Shown piece by piece: positions 10,941 to 23,190 of a DNA stretch of 64,000 bases. This DNA is from Kitagawia praeruptora (Eukaryota; Streptophyta; Magnoliopsida; Apiales; Apiaceae), in assembly GCA_037693485.1 (NCBI GenBank), contig JAVIWW010000049.1, positions 62,001-126,000 on the forward strand, read 5' to 3'. The position numbers and the translations under genes are program-made. The number at the start of each line of letters is the position of its first letter. The first letter of the stretch is position 1. The notes under the pieces are model-generated. The model searched no databases, was not told the DNA's origin, and was given only the letters and a program-made list of their open reading frames with translations.

Positions 10941-11909
10941 ATTGACACGTCACCCAGGTGGGTCCCACAACTGCCACGTAAGCATTTTAAAAAAAAAAAT
11001 CAAAAATAGCTAATGCAACGCTTTTAAAGGCGAATGCAACACCTTTTTCACCTAATGCAACGCTACTGCCACGTCAGTCAATGCGACATCAGCAAATGTG
11101 GGCCCCACATGTGGCACGTCAGCAATTGTGAGGCCCACACTTGCCACGTCAGCATCTGTGGGCCTCTGCCACGTCACCCTGGTGGACCCCACCCTGCCAC
11201 GTCACCCTGGTGGGTCCCACAACTGACACGACAGCATATATTAAAAATTAAAAAATATCTAATGCAACACTTTTAAACAGCAAATGAAACACCTCTTTCA
11301 GCTAATGCAACGCTTTTGCCACGTTAGCCAATGACACGTCCGCAAATGTGGCTCCCACATTTGCCACGTCAGCAATTGTGGGCCCCCCACTTACCACGTC
11401 AGGACCTGTGGGACTTTGCCACGTCACCTTGGTGGACCCCACACTGCCACGTCACCCTGGTGGGTCCCACAACTGCCACGTCAGCATTTACTAAAAATTC
11501 AAAAATACCTAATGCAACGCTTATAAACAGCAAATGCAACACCTCTTTCACCTAATGCAACGCTTCTGCCACGTCAGCCAATGACACGTCAGCAAATGTG
11601 GGTCCCACATTTGCCACGTCAGCAAATGTGGGCCCCACACTTGCCATGTCAGCAAATGCCACGTCAACACATGTGGACCCCACTGCCGCCACATCCGCAT
11701 TTTTTAAAATTAAAAAATATCTAATGCAACGCCTGCTGCTAGTGTTGCATTATGTGAAACACCGTGGATCAAATGCAACACTAAATTATATGTAATGCAA
11801 CAACAGTTCAAGTTCTGTTTCGTTAGAGCCAAAATTTCATACCTAACGAAACACTTTCACTGAAACACTTTCTAAAAGCGTTGCATATGAGCATTTATGG
11901 CGTAGTGAC
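10941..11909. mobile_element. Right end of a CACTA transposon (CACTA-1), left end outside window
   Basis: The sequence ends with GGCGTAGTG at 11909, the inverted form of a CACTACGCC terminus. The following bases ACA-ACATT continue macrosatellite unit U1 exactly as in the uninterrupted units, which read GCC-ACA-ACATT there, so ACA is the expected 3 bp target duplication. The 970 bp before the end contain many copies of AATGCAACGC or GCGTTGCAT, typical of CACTA subterminal repeats. The matching left terminus is not in the window, so the Tat element and the 176 bp array may both lie inside CACTA-1. That extension is inference. Confidence 0.7.
10945..11710. repeat. GC-rich minisatellite with CCACGTCA motifs and a 250 bp higher-order period
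   Basis: TGCCACGTCAGC alternates with AATGTGGGCCCCACA-type palindromes, about a dozen exact CCACGTCA copies and several near copies. A larger block starting with 'ctaatgcaacgcttt' recurs near 11010, 11259 and 11507, a period of about 250 bases. CCACGTCA (TGACGTGG) is a known plant bZIP-binding core, so the block is a dense cluster of potential transcription-factor sites. Open frames across it arise from the repeats and are not taken as genes. Confidence 0.85.
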
Positions 11910-12210
11910 AACATTAAGCTCATGTACTAGTTACGTGTTTGTATATATCTGATGAATCTGTGCATGTGTTTCTATGTCAATATAATATACACGTACTTCT
12001 ATCAAATATACATCTATAAACATATAAACATTTTTCTATGTATTACCCTATTTGATACATATAGCCATAGGTGTTTACACCCAAAAAAAAAAAGATTATC
12101 AAAAACTATGGCTTGTGTGCAAAGTATTTTTTGTTTTAAATATGTGCATGTAAAATAATTTTACCTCAAAAAGATGATAGTATTTAATACATCTTAAATT
12201 AATGTATGTG

Positions 12211-12400
12211 TTATAAAAACAAGAAACTTAAAACATTGAAAAAGAACAAAGTGAAGTTTAAGAAGAAAAGAAGCTTCATGACAGAAATGTAAGTGGAGAA
12301 GGAACACCAAAAGAATGGGGTGAGTTTTGTAATTACATAGAAAAAGTGCTAAAATGCTAAAGAGTACGAGAGGGTGCAATGACCATGCTCCGTTTATATA
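12211..12400 (-). promoter_or_regulatory. Promoter-like motif and short hydrophobic ORF in the macrosatellite unit
   Basis: On the minus strand a TATATAAAC box (12392-12400) lies about 113 bases upstream of an ATG at 12279. That ATG opens a 22-codon frame beginning MKLLFFLNFTLFFF, which looks like a signal-peptide start, and it ends at 12211. The same arrangement recurs in U4 (box at 41956-41964) and U5 (box at 60777-60785), while U2 and U3 have lost or changed the box. It may be a captured promoter plus first exon. Chance is possible in AT-rich DNA. Confidence 0.3.
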
Positions 12401-13349
12401 GGACGGGAAAGAATTTTTAGAAGAGAATCTTATATTTGTTTGAGATATTTGTTTATTTTATATCTTTGTTTGAGTAATTTTTTTGTAATTTTTTATGTCA
12501 ATGAGAATATTGTGTGCGTGGCAATGACTGTAATACTTATGAAAGATAACATTGTAAGAATGACAATAATGATGAGATATTTCAAAAGATCATTTCTGTC
12601 TAGTCAGAATATCTTTTATGATTAAACTGTTAAAAATTACAATAATTTAATTTAAACATATGTTTTAAAAAGTGATTGCTTTTTGATTTTACACTTGTAT
12701 ATAAAATGAGTGGCCTAACAATTTTGGGAATTGATAAATAAGCTCCTGTTTTTACTATAAAATCTCCAACTTTAATTTTTTGATATTTTAATTACACTAT
12801 ACTACCCATGATTTCTAAATAATATGAATTTCATTGATTTTGTTTTTATCATGGATAGTTGTGTCATTTACATATTTTAATATCAAAAAAATTGAAATTT
12901 TGTGTGACGCCCAAAAAAATGAGAATTTAAAACACCCAAACGCCTGGTGTTGGGCCTTTCAAAACAAAACATCACTTAGCGTTACTGTCAAAACACTACA
13001 CCAACTTGCGTAAAACTTAACGCTAGACGCATTAGCGTTACAAAAAAAAATAAAAAAATGAATCAAAACACAGTTTATATTGGAGTGATATTTGGGGTCA
13101 ATCTGTGATATTTGGGACCATTTCCTTTCAGATTGTGATAGATAGGGCCAACACGTGAGTAATCTTATCGTCACATTTTCTAAAAGGACCTTTCAGTCTT
13201 ATTGAGCCATATGTTTTGTTAGGTTTGTGTATACATGCACATCATTACAATGTAATTGGCTCAACTTTGTATTTTCGTATAATAAACCATTTATTAAAGA
13301 ATTATAGATTAACATATTTTATAAAATTTAATTAGTTTGATATGTAAAT

Positions 13350-13576
13350 TGTTAGAATATAGCCTATGTATATATTCTGTTTAAATAGATTGATTCTGTT
13401 TTTAGTTAGTCAGTACATATTTAAGGTAGTCAAGACTAATCTTGGAGCTGATTTGTAGCATAACAGTTAGCATTTAGTTAGCATCTAGTTATCCTAAACA
13501 TTAGCCAACATTATCTTGTAACGTGTATATATATTTTGAAAGAATGAATGAAATAGTCACGGATTGATTTCCTTCA
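13350..13576 (+). repeat. Copia 5' LTR
   Basis: 227 bp, TG..CA ends, directly followed by the Met-tRNA primer-binding site at 13577-13588. Near-identical partner at 17961-18186. Confidence 0.96.
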
Positions 13577-13658
13577 TGGTATCAGAGCGAGATACAATCC
13601 TCTCTTGATTTAATCTTCTTCTTTTCCTGTTTCTTCTTCTTTCTTCAATCTGTCTTTC

Positions 13659-14610
13659 ATGGCGGCTTCTGCCTCAGCCTCACTCAAGTTTCACTCTGCC
13701 CTTACCATCACTAATGTTAAATCTATTGTTCCCATAACATTAGATAATGAACAGGGTTTGTATCATTCTTGGGCGACTTTATTTACCAATCTTGCAAGGG
13801 TTCATGATCTTTACGATCATTTGGTTCCACCAACTGAAGCGAAGGCTAAGGCAGCCTACGACGCTTCTAATTAAGTCTGAAGATCTGAACCTTTGGACGC
13901 GTTTGGATGCTATTGTTTTGCAATGGATTTATGGCACCATCTCGAACGATCTTCTTCATGCTATCCTCAAATGCAATGACACAGCGGAAGGGGCGTGGAA
14001 TCGTCTTGAAGCACTATTTCAGGACAACAAAGCCTCTCGGGCTACTCATCTCGAGGAGGAATTTAATAATTCTGTTTTTGAGAATTTCACCTCAATGGAT
14101 AATTATTGTAATCATCTACAATCTCTGGCAGACAGGTTGGCTGATGTTGATGCTCCAGTAAACAATGGTCGTCTAGTTTTACGTCTCATTGGATCTTTAC
14201 CAGAGGCATATAGTGGTACGGTTGATTTTATTCAAAATCAAGAGCCTCTGCCATCCTTTGAAAGTTGTCATTCAAGGTTGAAAATGGCAGAACGTACCAT
14301 CAAGGCTCGTCACGTTCGTGAGACAGGTAGTTCTGGGAGTAAGGCTAGTGATGCTGCTATGGTTGCGGCTGATCCTTCTGTGATGTCTGACTCTTCTGCT
14401 AGAAACAAGCGCAACAACAACAATAAAGGGAAGAATGTTAAAAATAGTGGAATGAAAAAGGCTCAACAACAGTTTCATGGAGTAGGACCTGGTAAAACAC
14501 CATATCAGCACCAACAATACCAACCAAGGCAACAGTCCGTCCCTCAACAATGGCCTGGTTGGGGTGGGTGGACCATTCCGCCGTGTCCTTTTCCAGCATA
14601 CTCCTGGTAG
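13659..14610 (+). pseudogene. Copia gag, frameshifted
   Basis: The frame opens at ATG 13659 (MAASASASLKFHS), typical for copia gag proteins with the UBN2/Retrotran_gag_2 domain. Near 13,870 the frame shifts by one base: after AAYDAS the coding sense moves into the frame holding LWTRLDAIVLQWIYGT and continues to a TAG at 14608-14610. Motifs LEEEFNN, LADRLADV and LRLIGSLPEAYSG are characteristic. No CCHC zinc knuckle is visible. The C-terminus is Gln/Asn-rich with a CPFP motif, as I recall for the Retrofit/Ale type. The protein would form the particle and package RNA. The frameshift and stop disable this copy. Confidence 0.85.
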
Positions 14611-16322
14611 CCAAGACCCAATGCAGTGGCCAGTCGTCCTCCCTCTTCTAAGTCCGGTTTACTTGGACCTCGACCTCAAGCTTTCAATGTTACTGCTTCT
14701 ACTACTCCAAACTACATGCCTACTACTACGAGTTACACTCCAACTGATATTGAGGCTGCTATGCATGCTCTTTCCTTCTCTCAACCTGATGGGAACTACT
14801 ATATGGGTACGGGGGCTACATCTCACATGATAGCAGATGCAGGTATTTTCTCGTCTTATTTCAATTCTAGCAATAAGCATCATAACATTGTTGTTGGTAG
14901 TGGTGATTTAATTCCAGTTGTTGGTCACGGATGCACTACATTGCCTCCCCCATATCCACCATTTACTCTAAACCATATGTTACATGCTCCTAAACTCATT
15001 AAAAATCTGATTTCTGTTCGTCAATTTACATCTGATAATAAGGTGTCTATTTCCTTTGACCCTTTTGGTTTCTCTGTGAATGACTTACAGACGGGGAACA
15101 CTCTTATGAGATGTAATAGCACTGGGGAATTATATCCGCTTGTCTCCACCACTCAAGCCATTTCTTCTAACAATCATTCTGCTTTTACTGCTTTGCCATC
15201 AGACATTTGGCACAACCGATTAGGCCATCCGGGAAATGCTATTATTAAGTCTCTTTGCAGTAACAAATTGATTGATTGTAATAAGGCTCGTAAAACTATT
15301 TTTTCTTCTTGTTCTCTTGGGAAACAATCTAAACTACCTTTTTCTGATTCTATGTCTTATACTTTTTTACCGTTTGATATTATTCATAGTGATTTATGGA
15401 CTTCTCCTATTGTTAGTAGTTCTGGGCATTGCTATTATGTTTTGTTTCTTGATGATTACAGCAAATTTTTATGGACTGTTCCTATTGCTAACAAATCTCA
15501 GGTTAAACAACATTTCTTCGCCTTTCATGCTTTAGTCAAGACTCAATTTGAAAGGAATATTAAAACTTTCCAATGTGACAATGGAACAGAATACGTCAAT
15601 AGTTCATTTCACAAGTTTTTTGAGCAATATGGCATGCTTTTCTGTCTCTCATGTCCTCATACCTCTCCTCAAAACGGGAAGGCAGAAATACATATCAAAT
15701 CCATAAATAATATCATTCGAACACTTCTCTCCCATGCATCTATGCCACCTTCATTTTGGCATCATGCCCTGGCCATGGCTACGTATCTTCTCAATATCCT
15801 CCCTTCTAAGGTATTGAAATATCAATCACCTACTCAAGTTCTATATCAAAGTGATCCTGATTATTCGGGTTTACGCACTTTTGGTTGTTTATGTTTCCCG
15901 TTATTTCCATCTGTTACTATTCATAAATTACAAGAAAGGTCGACTCCATGTGCTTATTTAGGTCCAGCTCCTAATCGTCGTGGCTCAAAATGCTATGACA
16001 TGTCTAGTGGAAAAATCATAATTTCTCGCCATGTTCGTTTCGTTGAAACTGAATTCCCATTTTCCAAAATACAAAAACCACAACCACCAAATTATGAATT
16101 CTTGAGTGATGATGTTAACCCTCACGTATTACAGTATATCACTCAGAACACCACACAACTTGTCATACAACTTGACCAAAATACACCGACCAACTCTACT
16201 ACTCTCCCTCATTCTAGGTCGCAGTCTCACACGGACCCAGAACCTACCCCCCTACTACTACTACTTACGAGCAATCTCCCCGAGCTCCTTCTCCTAGGCC
16301 CACTAATCCCACAACCATCCGC
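14611..16322 (+). pseudogene. Copia protease and integrase region
   Basis: This continues in the same frame as the second part of gag after the TAG at 14608-14610. The protease site reads MGTGATSHM where copia elements have DTGATSHM, so the catalytic Asp is replaced by Gly. Integrase follows: the zinc motif WHNRLGHP..CSLGK has lost one Cys (SSC where CxxC is usual). The core has Asp in HSDLW, Asp in QCDNGTEY and Glu in KAEIH. The coding sense moves to another frame at a C-run near 16245-16250, which ends this frame at 16326. Two active-site losses in addition to frame damage indicate the copy has been drifting. Confidence 0.85.
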
Positions 16323-17966
16323 ATGAGTACTCGTGCTTCCCATGGCATTGTTAAACCAAACCCCAAGTACTCATCCAATTACCATACTTCCACCACTACA
16401 GAGATATCTCCTCTCCCAAAAAATCCTGTTAGTGCACTTCGTGATCGTAATTGGAACAATGCAATGTTAGATGAATTTAATGCTTTAATTGATAATGAGA
16501 CTTGGAAATTGGTGCCTAGACCACCAAATGTAAATGTAATTCGATCTATGTGGATTTTTCGCCACAAACATAAGTCTGACGGTTCTTTTGAGCGATATAA
16601 GGCTCGTCTTGTAGGTGATGGAAGCACTCAGCTCAAGGGTGTTGATTGCGATGAGACTTTTAGTCCTATTGTTAAACCTACAACCATTAGAACTGTTCTC
16701 AGCATTGCTCTCTCTAAGTCTTGGTCCATTCATCAACTGGACGTTAAGAATACATTTTTACACGGTCATCTCAACGAAACAGTTTATATGCATCAGCCCA
16801 TGGGCTTTCGTGACAAAAATTATCCAGATTATGTGTGTCTTCTAAAGAAATCTATATATGGATTACAACAATCTCCCCGTACGTGGTACCAACGATTTGC
16901 TAATTTTGTTGCTACCATTGGGTTCTCTCACAGTAAGTCAGATCACTCCCTCTTTATCTACAAACACGGGTCCAATGTTGCTTATATTCTGTTATATGTC
17001 GATGACATTATAATTACAGCTTCTTCCTCTCTTCTTCGTAAGTCTATTATGAGCATCTTAGCTTCGGAGTTTGCTATGAAGGATCTTGGTCCTTTAAGTT
17101 TTTTCTTGGGCATTGCCGTTACTCGTCATGCTCATGGTCTTTTCTTATCCCAGACGCAGTATGCTACTAAAATTATAGAGCGTGCTGGCATGTCTAACTG
17201 TAGTACATGTCCAACTCCTGTTGATACTAAGTCCAAACATAGTGCTACTGTAGACACTCCTAATTATGATGACCCAACTAAGTACCATAGTCTTGCAGGT
17301 GCTCTTCAGTATCTCACATTCACTCGCCCTGACATATCCTATGCTATACAACAAGTCTGTCTTCATATGCATGCTCCAACTAACGAGCATATGAGTGCTC
17401 TAAAGCGAATCCTACGCTATGTTCAGGGTACTTTGTCATTTGGCCTTCATTTGTATAAGTCAGATATGACTCGTATTGTCTCATATACTGATGCCGATTG
17501 GGGTGGGTGTCCCAACACCCGTCGTTCTACCTCTGGTTATTGTGTTTTCATCGGGGATAACTTGGTATCTTGGTCCTCGAAACGGCAACCAACTCTATCA
17601 CGCAGCAGTGCTGAAGCGGAGTACAGGGGTGTCGCAAATGTGGTGTCTGATTCGTGTTGGATCAGGAACATGCTTTTAGAATTGCATTGTCCTGTTCAGA
17701 AGGCTACACTGGTTTATTGCGATAATGTCAGTGCCATATACTTATCTGGCAATCCTGTTCAACATCAACGCACCAAACACATTGAGATGGATATTCACTT
17801 CGTCCGTGAAAAAGTGGCTCGTGGCGAAGTTCGTGTGCTTCATGTACCGTCTCGTTACCAAATAGCAGATATTTTTAAAAAAGGGCTTCCGCGCATCTTA
17901 TTCACTGATTTCCGAGACAGTTTAAGCATCCGAGAACCTCATGCTTCAACTGAGGGGGTGTGTTAG
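16323..17966 (+). pseudogene. Copia reverse transcriptase and RNase H
   Basis: 547 residues in one open frame. Reverse transcriptase motifs: RYKARLVGDG, QLDVKNTFLHG, KSIYGLQQSPR and the catalytic YVDD (LLYVDDIII). RNase H motifs: YTDADWGG, SAEAEYRG, YCDNVSAIYL and the C-terminal HIEMDIHFVREKV. The frame ends at the start of the 3' LTR just after the polypurine tract, as usual. This part is intact by eye but depends on upstream frames that are broken. The ATG at 16323 is not a natural start; it is where the frame resumes after the shift near 16250. Confidence 0.9.
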
Positions 17967-18186
17967 AATATAGCCTATGTATATATTCTGTTTAAATAGA
18001 TTGATTCTGTTTTTAGTTAGTTAGTACATATTAAAGTAGTCAAGACTAATCTTGGAGCTGATTTGTAGCATAACAGTTAGCATTTAGTTAGCATCTAGTT
18101 AGCCTAAACATTAGCCTACATTATCTTGTAACGTGTATATATATTTTGAAAGAATGAATGAAACAGTCACGGATTGATTTCCTTCA
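17961..18186 (+). repeat. Copia 3' LTR
   Basis: 226 bp partner of the 13350-13576 repeat. It is preceded by the G-rich polypurine tract and followed by TSD TAAAT, after which the U1 sequence resumes (TTGTGTGTTC), matching uninterrupted units at 21,786 and 42,919. Confidence 0.96.
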
Positions 18187-18727
18187 TAAATTGTGTGTTC
18201 TATTGTAAAAAATGATGGTTTCAAATTTTCATTTTTAAATCACTTTATTGTGCTTAGAATGTCACATGAAAGTGAATATCATGTGAGGTGAAACTTATAA
18301 TTTTCATCATTGAAAATATTTGAACCAAAAAATGCCATTGTTATATATAATATTGCCTAAGTAAAGATATAGGCCTTTTTTTTATCTTAGAGGCTCTCAT
18401 ACCAAATTTAGGCTTTAGAGTAATAACTCCAATAGTGCTCAACAAGATGGTGAAGATAAAAGAGAACAAAATGCGTGTAAAACATAAAACTCTTTTCCTT
18501 AGCTGATTACAAGAATATCAACCCATATTTATATTGTTGTGTTAAGTACATAATGTCCTAAACTAAAGTTATACCACCCGTTTTAATGGTATTTATTCAA
18601 TAATTTCAACCATTACAAATGTTATGTTTAAATAATATAAACGTGTAATTTGTTTCATTTGGAAGATCTTTTACAAAACCACTTGTAACATCTCTGCTCA
18701 CGTCTTAGTTGATTAATCAACATTAAA

Positions 18728-19310
18728 TGTGGATATGTTGCTGCTTTCCATGCTAATGTTGGTGCTTGTGGCCAAAACGGATATGTTCAGTTACCTGACC
18801 ACCATTGCCCTGCCCACCCATCTTGAATGCTTGGTTGGAGTAAAAGTTACTATTATAAGGAGCAGTACTAGAAGTTCCAATATGATTTGCTGAGGTGAAC
18901 AGATAATTGTTAGCACCGCCACTTCTGTAGGGTGCCGCCAACTAGCCAGATCTTTGCTCACTTCTCAGTTGAATAATCAACTTCAAAGTGTCGATTTTCA
19001 GAGACAACAACTGAGTAACAATTCAGATCGATCCAGTGTGAACTGTCAATCTCAGCACGCCATCCGAAATGCGGTCCATGAACTTCGGTATTTCTGCATT
19101 TCAGACAATGTGAAATCTCAGCACTGCATTTCACATTGTCTGAAATGTAGAAATATCTAAGTTCATGGACCGCATTTTGGATGGCAATGTTGAGAGTGAC
19201 AGTTCACACTGGGCAGCAGCATGTTCCATGGGTGCAACATCAATGGTGGTCAGGTAACTTAACATATCTTCTTTGGCCACAACCAGCAGCAAGAGCAGGG
19301 AAAGCAGCAG
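18728..19310. repeat. Palindrome of U1 with truncated right arm
   Basis: Left arm about 18,735-19,116, 11 bp centre (CTCAGCACTGC), right arm from 19,128. Sequence such as ATTTCAGACAATGTGAAAT is mirrored on the other side. The right arm loses about 230 bp after 'cagttcacactgg' (near 19,208) and resumes in the Gln-codon-rich part. Open frames in both arms are the two strands of the same duplicated sequence. Confidence 0.88.
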
Positions 19311-19950
19311 CATATTCACTTGGACCATCACCAGCGGCAACTCCGCTTGGGTCACCTGCAGCAGCAACAGCAACCACTAGCACCAGCAGCGCTTGGGCCA
19401 CTAACACCCCAGCAGCTTGATAGTTATTCACACCACCGTTTTGAATGCTGCCAACTCCGGCTGGGCCTGCCTCCTGTCGACCATTTACCAAGATTTTGCT
19501 CCATTTCAATCTGTACATGCCACAACATTAATCTCATGTACTAGTTACATGTGTGTATATATCTGCTGAATCTGTGCATGTGTTTCTATGTCAATACAAT
19601 ATACACGTACTTCTATCAAATATACATCTATAAACATACAAACATTTTTCTATGTATTACCCTATTTGATACATATAGCCATAGGTGTTTACACCCAAAA
19701 AAAAATAATCAAAAACTATGGCTTGTGTGCAAAGTATTTTTTGTTTTAAATATATGCATGTAAAATAATTTTACCTCAAAAAGATGATAGTATTTTATAC
19801 ATCTTTTATATACATAAAAAATAAAAGTACGTTTTTTAAGATAAATGTCAAAAGTATTCATTTAGCATTATATACATTTATAAAGAAATGAAAGATATTA
19901 CCTTACTGATAATATAATTGTATATTTATTTATTTAAATTTTATCTTATA

Positions 19951-20200
19951 CTCCCTCCGTCCAATAGTATAATACATGTCCATTTCAATTTACAATATAA
20001 ATTTGTGATCATTTTTCCTAAATTATCCTTTTTGAAAATTGTATAGCTACTAATGAGTAATGACCAAGAGTATTATAAATAGGTAAGATGCATAATTTTT
20101 TCAAAAGAGATATTGTGTGACAAGGGAATAATCAACATTAAGAAAGTGAAAAAAATTATAGACCAAAGGTAGTTGTACCAAACAAATTAGAGAAAAAAAA
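19951..20200 (+). mobile_element. Stowaway-like MITE remnant within the unit
   Basis: CTCCCTCCGTCC preceded by TA at 19951 is the canonical terminus of Tc1/mariner-type Stowaway MITEs, followed by the typical 'ataatacatgtcc'. The opposite terminus (GGGACGGAGGGAG) is absent, so only one end survives. The same remnant is at 41109 (diverged, CTCCCTCAGTCGC) and 44973. It was therefore in the ancestral unit before amplification. Confidence 0.55.
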
Positions 20201-22337
20201 AACTTGACAACAAAAAATCAATTATATATACATATAAACAAGTAAAAAGTTGCATAAATTCTATATATATGATTTTACAAAATCATTCGCATAATTTTCA
20301 TAAAACTTTTTCTCCTCAAAATGATAAAATTTGAGAAGAGAAAATCAGAGAAAAACTCACTTTTTTGGTTAGCAAATAGCTTCATCCCATTTTTCTTTTG
20401 AATGAGTTTTTCTGTTGATTTACATCAAAACAGACCAATAACAAAACTAAAACAAACTGACAAATAAATAAAACACAAAATAAAATAAATAAACATTTTG
20501 TGGATATGTATCTTGGTCAAATATCAAAAATGAAGAAATGGTATGATGCCCAGATAGTATCCATATAATATAGATGATAAACACTATTAAATTAGTGTAT
20601 ATGTTATAAAAACAAGAAACTTGAAACATTGAAAAAGAACAAAGTGAAGTTTAAGAAGAAAAGAAGCTTTTTGACAGAAATGTGCAGAAATGTAAGTGGA
20701 GAAGGAACACCAAAAGAATGGCGTATATAGGACGGGAAAGAATTTTTAGAAGAGAATCTTATATTTGTTTGAGATATTTGTTTATTTTATATCTTTATTT
20801 GAGTATTTTTTTTTGTAATTTTTTATGACAATGAGAATATTGTGTGCGTGGCAATGACTGTAATACTTATGAAAGATAACATTGTAAGGATGACAATAAT
20901 GATGAGATATTTCAAAAGATCATTTCTTTCTAGTCAGAATATCTTTTATGATAAAACTGTTAAAAATTACAATAATTTAGTTTAAAAACATATGTTTTAA
21001 AAAGTGATTGTTTTTTTATTTTACACATGTATATAAAATGAGTGGCCTAAAAATTTTGGGAATTGATAAATAAGCTCCTGTTTTTAGTATTAAAGTTCCA
21101 ACTTTAATTTTTTGATATTTTAATTACACTACTACCCATGATTTCTAAATAATATGAATTTCATTGATTTTGTTTTTATCATGGATGGTTGTGTCATTTA
21201 CATATTTTAATATCAAAAAAATTGAAATATTATGTGACGCCCAAAAAAAATGAGAATTTAAAACACCCAAATGCCCCGTAAAGTGGTGTTGTGCCTTTCA
21301 AAACAAAACATCATTTAGCGTTACTGTCAAAACACTACACCAACTTGCGTTTCAACTCACAAAAAAAAAACTTAACGCATTAGCGTTACAAAAAAAAATA
21401 CAAAAATAAATCAAAACACAGTTTATACTGGAGTGATATTTGGGGCCACGTTTCTGAGCTGTGATATTTGGGACCATTTTCTTTCCAGATTGTGATAGAT
21501 ATGGCCAACACCAGAGTAATCTTATCGCCACATTTTCTAAAAGGACATTGGGACCATTTTCTTTCAGATTGTGATAGATAGGGCCAACACCCGAGTAATC
21601 TTATCGCCACATTTTCTAAAAGGACATTTCAGTCTTATTGAGCCATAAGTTTTGTTAGGTTTGTGTATACATGTACATCATTACAATGTAATTGGCTCAA
21701 CTTTGTATTTTCGTATAATAAACCATTTATTAAAGAATTGTAGATTAATATATTTTATAAAATTTAATTAGTTTGATATGTAAATTGTGTGTTCTATTGT
21801 AAAAAATGATAGGTTCGAATTTTCATTTTTAAATCAGTTTATTGTGCTTAGAATGTCACATGAAAGTGAAAGTCATGTGAGGTGAAACTTATAATTTTCA
21901 TCACCGAAAATGGGAATAATTTGCAGTTGATTTGAACCAAAAAATGCCATTGTTATATATAATATTACCTAAGTAAAGATATAGGCCTTTTTTTATCTTA
22001 GAGGCTGTCATACCAAATTTAGGCTTTAGAGTAATAACTCAATAGTGCTCAGCAAGATGGAGAAGATAAAAGAGAATAAAATGGTGTGAAACATAAAACT
22101 CTTTTCCTTAGCTGATTACAAGAATATCAACCCATATTTATACTATTGTGTTAAGTACATAATGTCCTAAACTAAAGTTATACCACCCATTTTAATGGTA
22201 TTTATTCAATAATTTCAACAATTACAAATGTTAATGTTTAAATAATATAAACGTGTAATTTGTTTCATTTGGAAGATCTTTTACAAAACCACTTGTCACA
22301 TCTCTACTCACGTCTTAGTTGATTAATCAACATTAAA

Positions 22338-23190
22338 TGTGGATATGTTGCTACTTTCTTTGCTAATGCTAGTGCTTGTGGCCAAAGCGGATATGTTGAG
22401 TTACCTGACCACCATTGATGATGTGTCCACGGAACACATTGCTGCTGCCCTCCCCACCGATCTTGAATGCTTGGTTGGAGTAAAAGTTACTATTATAAGT
22501 ATTATAAGTACTAGAAGTTTCAATATAATTTGCTGAGGTGAACAAATAATTGTTAGCACCGCCACTTCTATAGGGTGCCGCCAACTTGTCAGATCGTTGC
22601 TCATTTCTCAGTTGAATAATCAACTTCAAACTGTGGATTTTCAGAGACAACAATTGAGTCAGATCGATCCAGTGTGAACTGTCAATCTCAGCACGCCGTC
22701 CGAAATGCGATCCACGAACTTCGGTATTTATGCATTTCAGACAATGTGAAATCTCAGCACTGCATTTCACATTGTCTGAAATGTAGAACTCTCTAAGTTC
22801 ATGGACCGCATTTTGGATGGCAGTGTTGAGAGTGACAGTTCACACTGGATCGATCTAAATTGTTATTCAAACATTGTCTCTGAAAATCCACACTTGAAGT
22901 TGATTAATCAACTGAGAAGTGAGTAAGGATTTGGAAAGTTGGCAGCACCCTATAGAAGTGGTGGTGCTAACAATTATATTTTCACCTCAGCAAATCATAT
23001 TGGAACTCTAGTACTGCTCCTTATCATAATAATTAACTTTTACTTTAACCAAGCATTCAAGATGGGTGGTCGGGCAGGGCAGCAGTAGCGTGTTCGGTGG
23101 GCGCAACATCAATGGTGGTCAGGTAACTAAACATATCTTCTTTGGCCACAACTAACAGCAAGAGCAGGGAAAGCAGCAGCATATTCACTT
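22338..23190. repeat. Palindrome of U2, arms about 410 bp
   Basis: The left arm ends at 22752 and the right arm starts at 22764, with an 11 bp spacer. The arms are imperfect inverted copies sharing, for instance, 'gcaaatcatattgg', 'gatcgatccagtgtgaac' and 'tcagacaatgtgaaat' in opposite orientation. The right-arm plus strand and left-arm minus strand encode related peptide fragments (APYRSGGANNY, FTSANHIGT), suggesting an inverted duplication of a gene fragment of unknown origin. Confidence 0.9.

Larger units (their letters stand above)
13350..18186 (+). mobile_element. Ty1/copia LTR retrotransposon, nearly full length
   Basis: LTRs are at 13350-13576 (227 bp) and 17961-18186 (226 bp), both TGTTAGAATA..TTCCTTCA. 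The 5 bp target duplication TAAAT is at 13345-13349 and 18187-18191. A primer-binding site TGGTATCAGAGC is at 13577-13588, and a polypurine tract TGAGGGGGTG at 17951-17960. Internal order gag, protease, integrase, reverse transcriptase, RNase H is that of Ty1/copia. LTRs differ by about five or six substitutions and one indel, roughly 97% identity by eye. The reading frame has one stop and two frameshifts, so the copy is not autonomous. Confidence 0.96.
11910..19521 (+). repeat. Macrosatellite unit U1 (type A), interrupted by a Ty1/copia element
   Basis: About 2.77 kb of unit sequence after removing the copia element at 13350-18186 and one TSD. Relative to full units it lacks about 790 bp at 12,190 (junction 'atacatcttaaattaatg') and about 230 bp of the right palindrome arm near 19,208. 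The left edge is the end of CACTA-1. It contains no long open frame supported by homology. The 790 bp deletion and the base change ATCTGATGAATC are shared with U3 only, which defines the type-A unit. Confidence 0.85.

Noticed and set aside
11034..11795. Consecutive open frames over the CCACGTCA minisatellite
   Set aside because: Low-complexity His/Cys/Pro/Thr peptides generated by the repeats.
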